A stretch of DNA of 47,873 nt from an uncultured Clostridium sp. (GTDB taxonomy: Bacteria > Bacillota > Clostridia > TANB77 > CAG-508), in assembly GCA_900553985.1 (NCBI GenBank), contig USFW01000010.1:1-47873 (forward strand), written 5' to 3'. The position numbers and the translations under genes are program-made. The notes under the pieces were generated by a model. That model did not search any database, was not told the origin of the DNA, and saw only the letters and a program-made list of their open reading frames with translations. This document shows positions 7,583 to 15,255 of this stretch, in pieces; within the stretch, counting starts at the first letter, position 1; the number at the start of each line of letters is the position of its first letter.

Positions 7583-8176
7583 ATGAATTTAGCTAATAAA
7601 TTAACAATTTTTAGAGTTATATTAGTTCCAATAATGGTAATAATACCATTATTAGGAATACCAGGAGAATTTTTAGGGATACCTATAAGTTTTATAATCG
7701 TAGATTTAATATTTATAATAGCATCATTAACAGATAAACTAGATGGATATATAGCAAGAAGCAGAAATCAAATTACTACATTTGGAAAATTTTTAGACCC
7801 TTTAGCAGATAAGATATTAGTATTATCAGCATTAGTAATGTTAGTTGAATTTGGAAAAATTCCAGCTTGGATACCTATAATTGTACTTGCAAGAGAATTT
7901 ATGGTTTCAGGATATAGATTAATAGCAGTAGAAAAAGACGGAAAAGTAATTGCAGCATCAATATGGGGAAAATTAAAAACAGTTACACAAATGTTAGCTA
8001 TAATTTTAGCCTTTATTGATTTAAATTCATTTGGAGATTGTTTCAAAGGAATATTACAAGGATGGCCATTAGTATTGAATATAGTAGTAACTTTGATGAT
8101 GATAGTTCAAGTTATTGCAACAATATTCTCAGGAGCTAGTTATATGAAGAATTTTAAAGAGTTGTTAAAGGATTAG
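7583..8176 (+). CDS. pgsA: CDP-diacylglycerol-glycerol-3-phosphate 3-phosphatidyltransferase
   Basis: This membrane enzyme makes phosphatidylglycerol-phosphate from CDP-diacylglycerol and glycerol-3-phosphate, the committed step to anionic phospholipids. The CDP-alcohol phosphotransferase motif DGxxARx8GxxxDxxxD is complete (DGYIAR ... FGKFLDPLAD, about residues 57-79). Four or more TM helices surround it. ATG 7583 lies 7 nt after AAGGTGGG, giving 197 residues; an in-frame TTG at 7562 lacks an SD. Probably transcribed with ctpA. The hairpin at 8233-8272 can terminate it. Confidence 0.93.
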   Translation: MNLANKLTIFRVILVPIMVIIPLLGIPGEFLGIPISFIIVDLIFIIASLTDKLDGYIARSRNQITTFGKFLDPLADKILVLSALVMLVEFGKIPAWIPIIVLAREFMVSGYRLIAVEKDGKVIAASIWGKLKTVTQMLAIILAFIDLNSFGDCFKGILQGWPLVLNIVVTLMMIVQVIATIFSGASYMKNFKELLKD

Positions 8177-8232
8177 TAAAAATTATAACTTAGAGATAGC
8201 ATAAATAATAACTAACAAAATAAGGTTATAAT

Positions 8233-8272
8233 GCAAAAAATAAAATTTGTATTGACAAATTTTATTTTTTGC
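8233..8272 (+). terminator. Terminator of pgsA, overlapping the greA promoter
   Basis: Two 18-nt arms, starting GCAAAAAATAAAA (8233-8250) and ending TTTTATTTTTTGC (8255-8272), pair perfectly around a 4-nt loop. The right arm is itself T-rich. The -35 box of the next promoter starts in the loop. Confidence 0.7.
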
Positions 8273-8280
8273 CGTAATAT
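8252..8280 (+). promoter_or_regulatory. greA promoter
   Basis: TTGACA (8252-8257) and TAATAT (8275-8280) are 17 bp apart. The -35 and most of the spacer lie inside the perfect inverted repeat at 8233-8272. Confidence 0.65.
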
Positions 8281-8322
8281 AATTAGGTACAAAAAATAAT
8301 AAAACATAAGGAGGAGATTACT

Positions 8323-8799
8323 ATGGAAGAAAAAGAAGTAATTTTAACACAAGAAGGATATGATAATTTAGATAAAGAATTAAATTATTTAAAAACAGAA
8401 AAAAGAGCAGAAATTGCAGATAGAATTAAAGTTGCATTAGGATTTGGAGATTTATCAGAAAATTCTGAATATGATGAAGCAAAAAATGCACAAGCAGAAA
8501 ACGAAGTAAGAATAGCAGAATTAGAAAATAAATTAAGACATGCAAAAATAATAGATGAAAAAGAAATAGATACAGAAACAGTACAAATAGGAAATATAGT
8601 AAAAGTATTAGATATGGAATTTGATGAAGAAATTGAATATACAATAGTAGGATCAACAGAAGTAAATTTAGCAGAAAATAAAATATCTAATGAGTCTCCA
8701 TTAGGTGAAGCTTTACTAGGTGCTAAGAAAAAACAAACAGTAGAAGTAAAAGCACCTGCAGGAACAATGAAATATAAAATATTATCTATAAAAAAATAA
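8323..8799 (+). CDS. greA: Transcription elongation factor GreA
   Basis: This 158-residue factor enters the RNA polymerase secondary channel and stimulates cleavage of backtracked transcripts. It shows the N-terminal coiled coil (about 1-75) with the tip motif GDLSENSEYDEAKNAQ and a C-terminal FKBP-like domain. Length is normal. ATG follows AAGGAGGAG by 7 nt. It is a single-gene unit with its own promoter and a bidirectional terminator shared with the convergent regulator. Confidence 0.97.
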   Translation: MEEKEVILTQEGYDNLDKELNYLKTEKRAEIADRIKVALGFGDLSENSEYDEAKNAQAENEVRIAELENKLRHAKIIDEKEIDTETVQIGNIVKVLDMEFDEEIEYTIVGSTEVNLAENKISNESPLGEALLGAKKKQTVEVKAPAGTMKYKILSIKK

Positions 8800-8810
8800 A
8801 TATAACTAAT

Positions 8811-8855
8811 AAAAAGACTATACTAAAATTAAATATATATTTTAGATAGTCTTTT
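8811..8855. terminator. Bidirectional terminator between greA and the Crp/Fnr gene
   Basis: AAAAGACTAT-A-CTAAAAT (left, about 8812-8829) pairs with ATTTTAGATAGTCTTTT (right, about 8839-8855) with one bulged A. A-run on one side and T-run on the other suit both convergent genes. Confidence 0.75.
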
Positions 8856-9486
8856 AATTTCTATTTAATTTGATTCTATTACCACTTTTTTCAATAATTC
8901 CATCTTCCTTTAAAAGTTTTAATTCTCTCATCATAGCACTTCTATCAACACTTAAATAATCTGCTAAATCAGTAAGCGAAAGTGGTAGTTCAAAACTAGT
9001 ATTTAAATTTCTAGTAGATATTAGTGAAAAATAACCTAATAATTTATCTCGGATAGATCTTTTGGTTAGAAGTTCTATCCTCATATTTAGTTCTGTTACC
9101 TTATTTAAAATTAATTCTGGTAGATTTTCAGATAATATTTGATGGAATTTACAATTAGTTTTACATTTTTGAAACATATCATCATAAATATAAAAAAGAA
9201 CAGTACAATTAGACTTGGCCTCTACCAAAAGTTCATTATTTGTTGTTACATTATAAAAAACTTCTCCAAATAAAGCATTTTTAGAAAAATGTTCTACAAT
9301 AGTTCTATTTCCATTTAGATCATATCTAACTAAATCAGCTATTCCAGATGTTAATATACATAATTGATTACGCTTTTGGATATAGGTAGTAATTATTTCA
9401 CCTTTTAAAAAAGTTTTGCATTGAACTTTATTACATGTTGCAGAAAAATCAGAAATAAAATTTCCTAAGTTAAAACTAATACTCAT
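8854..9486 (-). CDS. Crp/Fnr-family transcription regulator
   Basis: This 210-residue regulator has an N-terminal cyclic-nucleotide-binding-like beta-barrel (about 15-125), a dimerisation helix and a C-terminal winged helix (about 155-205) with LTDLADYLSVDRSAMMREL as the DNA-contact helix-turn-helix. N-terminal Cys residues (CNKVQC) and CKTNC in the middle are not spaced like the classic FNR cluster, so the signal sensed is unknown. ATG at 9486 has AAGGAGC 7 nt upstream; in-frame upstream starts lack an SD. It diverges from nrdD, and the shared gap carries a palindrome (9642-9657), suggesting control of nrdDG or of itself. Confidence 0.88.
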   Translation of the reverse strand: MSISFNLGNFISDFSATCNKVQCKTFLKGEIITTYIQKRNQLCILTSGIADLVRYDLNGNRTIVEHFSKNALFGEVFYNVTTNNELLVEAKSNCTVLFYIYDDMFQKCKTNCKFHQILSENLPELILNKVTELNMRIELLTKRSIRDKLLGYFSLISTRNLNTSFELPLSLTDLADYLSVDRSAMMRELKLLKEDGIIEKSGNRIKLNRN

Positions 9487-9563
9487 ATATTTTGCTCCTT
9501 TATTATACATAAACATTATACAGTAAAAAACAACAAAAAACAACAAAAAAACAGAAATAAACT

Positions 9564-9593
9564 TGTAATATTTTTGTAATATAAATGTAATAT
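9564..9593. repeat. Three phased direct repeats TGTAATAT
   Basis: TGTAATAT occurs at 9564, 9575 and 9586, exactly 11 bp apart. They lie in the gap between the Crp/Fnr gene and nrdD. One helical turn spacing suits co-operative protein binding; low complexity could also explain them. Confidence 0.5.
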
Positions 9594-9641
9594 TTCTTGA
9601 AAGCTATAGAAATAGAGGAATAAGATTTATATTTCATAATT

Positions 9642-9657
9642 TGTTGCTTTTGCAACA
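9642..9657. promoter_or_regulatory. Candidate Crp/Fnr-type operator
   Basis: TGTTGC (9642-9647), TTTT, GCAACA (9652-9657) is a perfect 16-bp palindrome with a 4-bp spacer, the layout of Crp/Fnr sites. It lies 20 bp before a possible nrdD -10 (TATAAT, 9678-9683), so it would cover the -35 zone. Confidence 0.5.
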
Positions 9658-9715
9658 GAAAAAAGTTTTTTTTGATATATAATAAGTACATACTTATTTA
9701 AGGAGGAAATGTAAA

Positions 9716-11842
9716 ATGAAAGTTATTAAAAGGGATGGAAGAGCTGTTGATTATGATAGAGCAAAAATACAAGTAGCAATAGAAAAAGCAAATACAGAGG
9801 TAAAACCTAGAGAAAGAGCTTCAAAAGAAGATATAAAAAAGATTATTGAGTATATTGAAGAGCTAAATAAAAAAAGAATGTTAGTAGAAGACATACAAGA
9901 TATTATAGAAGAAAAATTAATGGAAATAGAGAAATATGAATTAGCCAAAAAATATATAGTATATAGATATACAAGAGCCTTAGTAAGAAAACAAAATACA
10001 ACAGACGAAACAATATTAGGAATAATAAGAAATGACAATAAAGAATTAGCAGAAGAAAATTCTAACAAAAACACATTATTAGCATCAACACAAAGAGATT
10101 ACATAGCAGGAGAAGTTTCAAGAGATTTAACAAAAAGATTATTATTACCAGAGAAAATAGCAAAAGCTGACGCAGAAGGAATTTTACATTTTCACGACGC
10201 AGATTATTTTGTTCAACCTATATTTAACTGTTGTTTGATAAATATTGAAGATATGTTAGATAATGGAACTGTAATGAATGGCAAAATGATAGAAAGTCCA
10301 AAAAGTTTCCAAGTTGCATGTACAGTAACAACACAAATTATTGCAGCAGTAGCAAGCAATCAATATGGTGGACAATCAGTGGATTTAATTCATTTAGGTA
10401 AATATTTAAGAAAAAGTTATAATAAATTTAAAAAAGAAATTGAGACAAAATATAAAGGAAAGGTATCTGATGACATAATTGAAGATTTAGTTGATACTAG
10501 ACTAAAATCAGAGTTAAAAGCAGGAGTTCAAACTATTCAATATCAAATAAATACTTTAATGACAACAAATGGACAATCTCCATTCGTAACATTATTCTTA
10601 CACTTAGAAGAAGGAGACCCATATATAAAAGAAAATGCAATGATAATTGAAGAAGTACTAAGACAAAGATATGAAGGAATAAAAAATGAAGCAGGAGTAT
10701 ATGTAACACCAGCATTTCCTAAATTAGTATATGTTTTAGATGAATTTAACAGTTTAAAAGGTGGAAAATATGACTATTTGACAAAACTTGCAGTAAAATG
10801 TTCAGCAAAGAGAATGTATCCAGATTACATTTCAGCTAAAAAAATGAGAGAAAATTATGAAGGAAATGTGTTTAGCCCAATGGGATGTAGAAGTTTCTTA
10901 TCTCCATGGAAAGATGAAAATGGAAATTATAAGTTTGAAGGAAGATTTAATCAAGGTGTTGTAAGTATTAACTTACCACAAATAGCTATAATTGCAGAGG
11001 GAGATGAAGAAAAATTCTGGAAATTATTAGATGAAAGACTAGAGTTATGTAAAGAAGCTTTAATGTGTAGACATTATGCTTTATTAGGAACACATTCAGA
11101 TATAAGTCCTGTTCATTGGCAATATGGTGCAATAGCTCGTTTGAAAAAGGGAGAAAAAATAGATAAATTACTATATGGAGGATATTCTACAATGTCACTA
11201 GGATATATAGGAATATATGAAATGACAAAATTAATGACAGGAGTATCACACACAGAACAAAAAGGACATGATTTTGCAATAAAAGTAATGAAACATTTAA
11301 GAGAAATGACAGATAAGTGGAAAGAGGAAACAAACATTGGATTTGCACTATATGGAACACCAGCAGAAAGTTTATGCTATAAGTTTGCAAGAGTGGATAA
11401 AGAAAAATTTGGAACAATTAAAGATGTAACAGATAAAGGATATTATACAAACTCTTATCATGTAGATGTTAGAGAAAAAATAGATGCTTTTGAGAAATTA
11501 TCATTTGAAAGTGAATTCCAAAAAATATCATCAGGTGGAGCTATATCATATATAGAAATACCAAATATGCAAAACAATATTGAAGCTTTAGAAACAGCAG
11601 TAAAATTCATATATGATAATATACAATATGCAGAATTTAATACAAAATCAGATTTTTGCCATATATGTGGATTTGATGGAGAAATTATTATAAACAAAGA
11701 TAATGAATGGGAATGTCCAAACTGTGGAAATAAAGACCATTCAAAAATGACAGTAGTTAGAAGAACTTGTGGATATTTAGGAGAAAATTTCTGGAATGCA
11801 GGAAAAACAAAAGAAATAAAACAAAGAGTAATGCATTTATAG
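9716..11842 (+). CDS. nrdD: Anaerobic ribonucleoside-triphosphate reductase, class III
   Basis: This 708-residue glycyl-radical enzyme reduces NTPs to dNTPs without oxygen. An ATP-cone allosteric domain fills about residues 1-92 (starting KVIKRDGRAVDYD). The barrel carries the catalytic Cys region (CCLINIEDML). The C-terminus has the zinc site CHIC...CPNC and the radical motif RRTCGYLGE with Gly686. ATG follows AAGGAGGAAA. nrdG follows after 12 nt, so they form an operon. Only this oxygen-sensitive type is seen here, in keeping with an anaerobe. Control by the divergent Crp/Fnr protein is plausible but not shown. Confidence 0.97.
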   Translation: MKVIKRDGRAVDYDRAKIQVAIEKANTEVKPRERASKEDIKKIIEYIEELNKKRMLVEDIQDIIEEKLMEIEKYELAKKYIVYRYTRALVRKQNTTDETILGIIRNDNKELAEENSNKNTLLASTQRDYIAGEVSRDLTKRLLLPEKIAKADAEGILHFHDADYFVQPIFNCCLINIEDMLDNGTVMNGKMIESPKSFQVACTVTTQIIAAVASNQYGGQSVDLIHLGKYLRKSYNKFKKEIETKYKGKVSDDIIEDLVDTRLKSELKAGVQTIQYQINTLMTTNGQSPFVTLFLHLEEGDPYIKENAMIIEEVLRQRYEGIKNEAGVYVTPAFPKLVYVLDEFNSLKGGKYDYLTKLAVKCSAKRMYPDYISAKKMRENYEGNVFSPMGCRSFLSPWKDENGNYKFEGRFNQGVVSINLPQIAIIAEGDEEKFWKLLDERLELCKEALMCRHYALLGTHSDISPVHWQYGAIARLKKGEKIDKLLYGGYSTMSLGYIGIYEMTKLMTGVSHTEQKGHDFAIKVMKHLREMTDKWKEETNIGFALYGTPAESLCYKFARVDKEKFGTIKDVTDKGYYTNSYHVDVREKIDAFEKLSFESEFQKISSGGAISYIEIPNMQNNIEALETAVKFIYDNIQYAEFNTKSDFCHICGFDGEIIINKDNEWECPNCGNKDHSKMTVVRRTCGYLGENFWNAGKTKEIKQRVMHL

Positions 11843-11854
11843 GGGGAAATATAG

Positions 11855-12379
11855 ATGAACTATGCAGATATAAAAAAAGTAGATGTTGCAAATGGAGAAG
11901 GAGTTCGTGTATCAGTATTTGTAAGTGGATGTAATCATCATTGTAAAGGATGTTTTAATCAATGTGCATGGGATTTTAACTATGGAAATAAATTTACTGA
12001 TGCAGAAATTGATAAAGTTATAAACTATTTAGATCATGATTATATTTCAGGGCTTTCCCTATTAGGAGGAGAGCCACTTGAAAAACAAAATCAAGAAGGA
12101 TTACTTCCACTTGTAAAAAAAGTAAAAGAAAAATTTCCAAGTAAAAATATTTGGTGTTATACAGGTTTTGATTTTGAAAAAGATGTTGTAGGAAAAATGG
12201 CTCAAAATAATGAAACAACAAAAGAATTGTTAAAGTATTTAGATGTGGTAGTTGATGGGAAGTTTGAAGAAGATAAAAAAGATTTAAAACTTAGATTTAG
12301 AGGCTCCTCAAATCAAAGAATATTAGATGTTCAAGAAACTTTAAAAGAAAATGAACCAGTAAATTATAATTTAAAATAG
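11855..12379 (+). CDS. nrdG: Anaerobic ribonucleotide reductase activating protein (radical SAM)
   Basis: This 174-residue activase makes the glycyl radical on NrdD using SAM and a 4Fe-4S cluster. The cluster motif CNHHCKGC gives Cys26, Cys30 and Cys33. The SAM-binding GGEP motif (SLLGGEPL) follows at about residue 70. Length is typical of NrdG. ATG has GGGGGAA 7 nt upstream and lies 12 nt after nrdD. Confidence 0.96.
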   Translation: MNYADIKKVDVANGEGVRVSVFVSGCNHHCKGCFNQCAWDFNYGNKFTDAEIDKVINYLDHDYISGLSLLGGEPLEKQNQEGLLPLVKKVKEKFPSKNIWCYTGFDFEKDVVGKMAQNNETTKELLKYLDVVVDGKFEEDKKDLKLRFRGSSNQRILDVQETLKENEPVNYNLK

Positions 12380-12390
12380 AACAAATTATA

Positions 12391-12473
12391 CAAGGAGGAT
12401 AGGAACTGTTTTATAATATAAAACTATTAAATAGAAAAATTTATATTATAGAACAGTTTATTTAATTAAGATG
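12391..12473 (+). promoter_or_regulatory. SD-hairpin-AUG initiation region of folD
   Basis: SD AAGGAGG (12392-12398) has no usable start at normal distance. A 19-bp hairpin follows: left arm 12404-12422 begins AACTGTTTTATAAT, right arm 12440-12458 ends ATAGAACAGTT, with one U-G pair and a 17-nt loop. Twelve nt then lead to ATG 12471. This is the longest of four such hairpins. Confidence 0.65.
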
Positions 12474-13328
12474 GCAATAATTTTAGATGGAAAAGAATTA
12501 GCAAAAAAAACAAGAATAAATTTAAAAATAGAATGTGAAAAATTAAAAGAAAAAGGAATAACACCAAAACTTGCAGTAATAATGGTTGGAGATGACGAAG
12601 CTTCAAAAGTATATGTAAGAAATAAAAGTAGAGCATGTGATGAGATAGGAATTGAATATGAGGAATATATATTAAAAGCAAATGTTACACAAGAAGATTT
12701 AATATCATTAATTCAAAGGTTAAATCAAGATAAAACAGTAAATGGAATATTATTGCAAAGTCCAATACCACATAATTTGGACATAAATGAAGCTTTTAAG
12801 GAAATATCAGAACAAAAAGATGTAGATGGATTTAACCCTATAAATGTAGGAAAACTAATATTAAATCAAGATACTTTTGTTTCTTGCACACCATATGGGA
12901 TAATGAAGATTTTTGAGGAATATAATATTGACTTAGCAGGTAAAAATGTGGTAATATTAGGCAGAAGCAATATTGTAGGAAAACCATTAATGGCATGTTG
13001 CTTAAATAAACATGCAACAGTTACAATATGTCACTCGAAAACTAATAACTTAGAAGAAAAATCAAAAAATGCAGACATACTTATTTCAGCAATAGGAAAA
13101 GCAAATTTTGTAAAAGAAAATATGGTAAAAGATGGAGCAGTTGTTATTGATGTAGGAATAAACAGAGATGAAAATAATAAAATAGTTGGAGATGTTGATT
13201 TTGAAAATGTAAAAAATAAGGCAAGCTATATAACACCAGTTCCTGGGGGAGTAGGACCGATGACAATAGCTATGTTAATGAATAATGTTATAAAAGCAAC
13301 AATTAAACAACAAAGTATAAATAATTAA
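12471..13328 (+). CDS. folD: Bifunctional methylenetetrahydrofolate dehydrogenase/cyclohydrolase
   Basis: This 285-residue enzyme interconverts 5,10-methylene-, 5,10-methenyl- and 10-formyl-tetrahydrofolate using NADP, feeding purine and formyl-Met synthesis. Seen: SKVYVRNK with the catalytic Lys region (about 44-52), GILLQSPIPHNLD, the Rossmann motif GRSNIVGKP and the C-terminal PVPGGVGPMT. Length is normal. It follows nrdDG on the same strand, but its SD is separated from the ATG by a large hairpin, so its translation is probably governed separately. Confidence 0.96.
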   Translation: MAIILDGKELAKKTRINLKIECEKLKEKGITPKLAVIMVGDDEASKVYVRNKSRACDEIGIEYEEYILKANVTQEDLISLIQRLNQDKTVNGILLQSPIPHNLDINEAFKEISEQKDVDGFNPINVGKLILNQDTFVSCTPYGIMKIFEEYNIDLAGKNVVILGRSNIVGKPLMACCLNKHATVTICHSKTNNLEEKSKNADILISAIGKANFVKENMVKDGAVVIDVGINRDENNKIVGDVDFENVKNKASYITPVPGGVGPMTIAMLMNNVIKATIKQQSINN

Positions 13329-13403
13329 GAAAGTTATATATGAAAAAGATTTATATTGGGTTAATATAGATTTAGAAACTTTTTGCAATAAAAATTTTTT
13401 AGG

Positions 13404-13430
13404 GGCACTTTATTAAAAGTGTCTTTTATT
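13404..13430 (+). terminator. folD terminator
   Basis: GGCACTTT (13404-13411) pairs with AAAGTGTC (13416-13423) around ATTA, followed by TTTTATT. Confidence 0.75.
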
Positions 13431-13570
13431 ATTGTATAGGAGAAATCAGCTTTTATTTTGACACTATATAAGATTTTTTCATATACAACAAGTAAAAGTG
13501 ACCTGTAATTCGTAAAGGAACATTTGAATCACTCTATCATTACAGGTAGAGATAATAAGTCAAAATAAAA
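13428..13570 (+). repeat. Repeat family B, copy 1, with extra nested inverted repeats
   Basis: The first about 75 bp (13428-13502) match the copies at 16587-16693, 29591-29699 and 40530-40605. Here two more inverted repeats follow: CCTGTAAT/ATTACAGG (13502-13509, 13539-13546), and TTTTATTTTGAC/GTCAAAATAAAA (13451-13462, 13559-13570), which encloses the whole region. No ORF is present. Confidence 0.75.
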
Positions 13571-13602
13571 AATATGTATTAAATTTTAATTAACAATATT
13601 AT

Positions 13603-14502
13603 ATGAGAAAGAAAGGAAAGATAGAAATCGAAGAGGCAAAATTAGAAAATAAAAAATATTGGATATGGCTTTCAATGTTAAGAGAAGTAGGAAATATAAG
13701 TAAAAAGAAATTATTAGACAAATATAAAACACCAGAAAGAATATATAATTTAACATATGAAGAATTAATCCAATTAAAATGGCTTAATAATAAAAAAATA
13801 GAAAATATTTTAGATAAAAAAATACGAGAATGTTTAGGTGAATATATAGAAAATATGATAAGAAAAGAAATAGACATAATAACAATAAATGAAAGATTAT
13901 ATCCCAAAAGACTAAAAGAAATATATGATGCACCTGTATGTATATATATTAAAGGAAATAAAAATATATTAAATAAAAATATGATAGGAATAATAGGTTG
14001 TAGACAAGCAAGTGAATATGGAATAAAAGCAGAAAAATATTTTTCATATAATTTATCAAAAAAAGGAATTATTATAGTAAGTGGATTAGCTAAGGGAATA
14101 GATAGTTTTTCACATATTGGAACAATTGAAGCAAATGGTAAAACAATTGCAGTTGTAGGAAACAGTTTAGATATAGTATATCCAAAGGAAAACTATTACT
14201 TAGAAAAACAGATAATACAAAAAGAAGGAGCTATAATTTCTGAGTATCCATTAGGAGTGAAACCAGAAAAAATAAATTTTCCTGCTAGAAATAGAATTAT
14301 AAGTGGAATAAGTAAAGGTGTAATCGTAGTTGAGGCAAAAAGGAAAAGTGGAACATTGATAACAGTAGATTTTGCATTAGAACAGGGACGAGATGTATAT
14401 GTGGTGCCGGGAAATATTAATTCAATAAATTCAGTAGGAACTAATGATTTGATAAAGCAAGGTGCTAGGTTGGTAACTAATTATGAGGAAATTGAAGTAT
14501 AA
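13603..14502 (+). CDS. dprA: DNA-processing protein DprA (Smf)
   Basis: This 299-residue protein binds incoming single-stranded DNA and loads RecA during transformation. An N-terminal SAM-like helical region (about 15-75) precedes the Rossmann fold (about 90-298). The fold carries IGCRQASEYG, VSGLAKGIDSFSH, AVVGNSLDIVYP, FPARNRIISG and VVPGNIN. A C-terminal winged helix is absent, as in shorter forms. No SD precedes ATG 13603; an A/G-rich SD-like run lies just after it, so the true start is uncertain. Family B repeat DNA lies directly upstream. Confidence 0.93.
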   Translation: MRKKGKIEIEEAKLENKKYWIWLSMLREVGNISKKKLLDKYKTPERIYNLTYEELIQLKWLNNKKIENILDKKIRECLGEYIENMIRKEIDIITINERLYPKRLKEIYDAPVCIYIKGNKNILNKNMIGIIGCRQASEYGIKAEKYFSYNLSKKGIIIVSGLAKGIDSFSHIGTIEANGKTIAVVGNSLDIVYPKENYYLEKQIIQKEGAIISEYPLGVKPEKINFPARNRIISGISKGVIVVEAKRKSGTLITVDFALEQGRDVYVVPGNINSINSVGTNDLIKQGARLVTNYEEIEV

Positions 14503-14596
14503 TTTATAATAAATATGTTATAATCAAAATACAATTATATACAATGCAAGAATACATGAAAATTATTAAAAAATTATAGAAAAAAGGAGTGAAAAA

Positions 14597-14734
14597 ATGA
14601 CTAAATTTGAAAAATGGGAAGAATTTGAAAAAAGTCTAAAAATAACACCCAAACAAGAAAAAGAAATAAAGAAAGAAATGGAAAATATACGAGTTACAAC
14701 TGATGAAAGAAAAAATAAAACTAAAAATAATTGA
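14597..14734 (+). CDS. Small highly charged protein of unknown function (45 aa)
   Basis: ATG 14597 lies 6 nt after AAAGGAGTG and opens a 45-residue frame ending TGA at 14732-14734. The product is rich in Lys and Glu, has no Cys, no signal peptide and no TM segment, and is predicted mostly helical (EKEIKKEMENIR). No family is recognised. It lies 51 nt before the first DUF4178 gene and may be in the same transcript. The good SD and clean spacing support a real gene; its size keeps confidence moderate. Confidence 0.5.
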   Translation: MTKFEKWEEFEKSLKITPKQEKEIKKEMENIRVTTDERKNKTKNN

Positions 14735-14785
14735 TTTTTTCAACCAATTTAGATATAATGTTAAAAAATAAAAAAGGAAACAAAT

Positions 14786-15244
14786 ATGGATTTAATAAAT
14801 TTAAAAGAAGGTCAATATATATTAATTGATAAAATTAAATATAAAATATTAAATGGAGTAAAATACAAAGAAAAATCTTCATATTGGATGGAATACAAAC
14901 TTCAAAATTTAGAAACAAGCAAAATGTATTACTTAAATGTAGAATTATCAAATAAAGTCATACTATACGAAATTTTGAAGGATATAAAAATCCAAGTAAA
15001 AATGAATATTATATATAATGATAACGAATATGAACTTTATGAAAAAGGCGATGCAAAAGTTGAAACATACTTTGGAATGACAGATATTGGATTAAATGAA
15101 GAAGTTAGTTATTATGAATATACAAATAAAGAAGATAAAACAAAAATACTTTCAATAGAAAAATGGAGAGATGAAGTAGAAATAAGTATTGGAAAAATAA
15201 TAAGTTTATCTAATGTAAAAATATTAAAAGAATCTGAATATTAG
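14786..15244 (+). CDS. DUF4178 domain protein (single domain)
   Basis: This 152-residue soluble protein matches the DUF4178 pattern: LKEGQYILIDKIKYKILNGV, then YWMEYKLQN, LNVE, and later ELYEKGDAKVETYFG and SIEKW. Function is unknown. In other bacteria DUF4178 genes cluster with DUF350 membrane proteins and spermidine synthases, as here. SD AAAAGGAAA lies 6 nt before ATG. The next DUF4178 gene starts 11 nt after its stop. Confidence 0.75.
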   Translation: MDLINLKEGQYILIDKIKYKILNGVKYKEKSSYWMEYKLQNLETSKMYYLNVELSNKVILYEILKDIKIQVKMNIIYNDNEYELYEKGDAKVETYFGMTDIGLNEEVSYYEYTNKEDKTKILSIEKWRDEVEISIGKIISLSNVKILKESEY

Positions 15245-15255
15245 AGGGGATTAAA

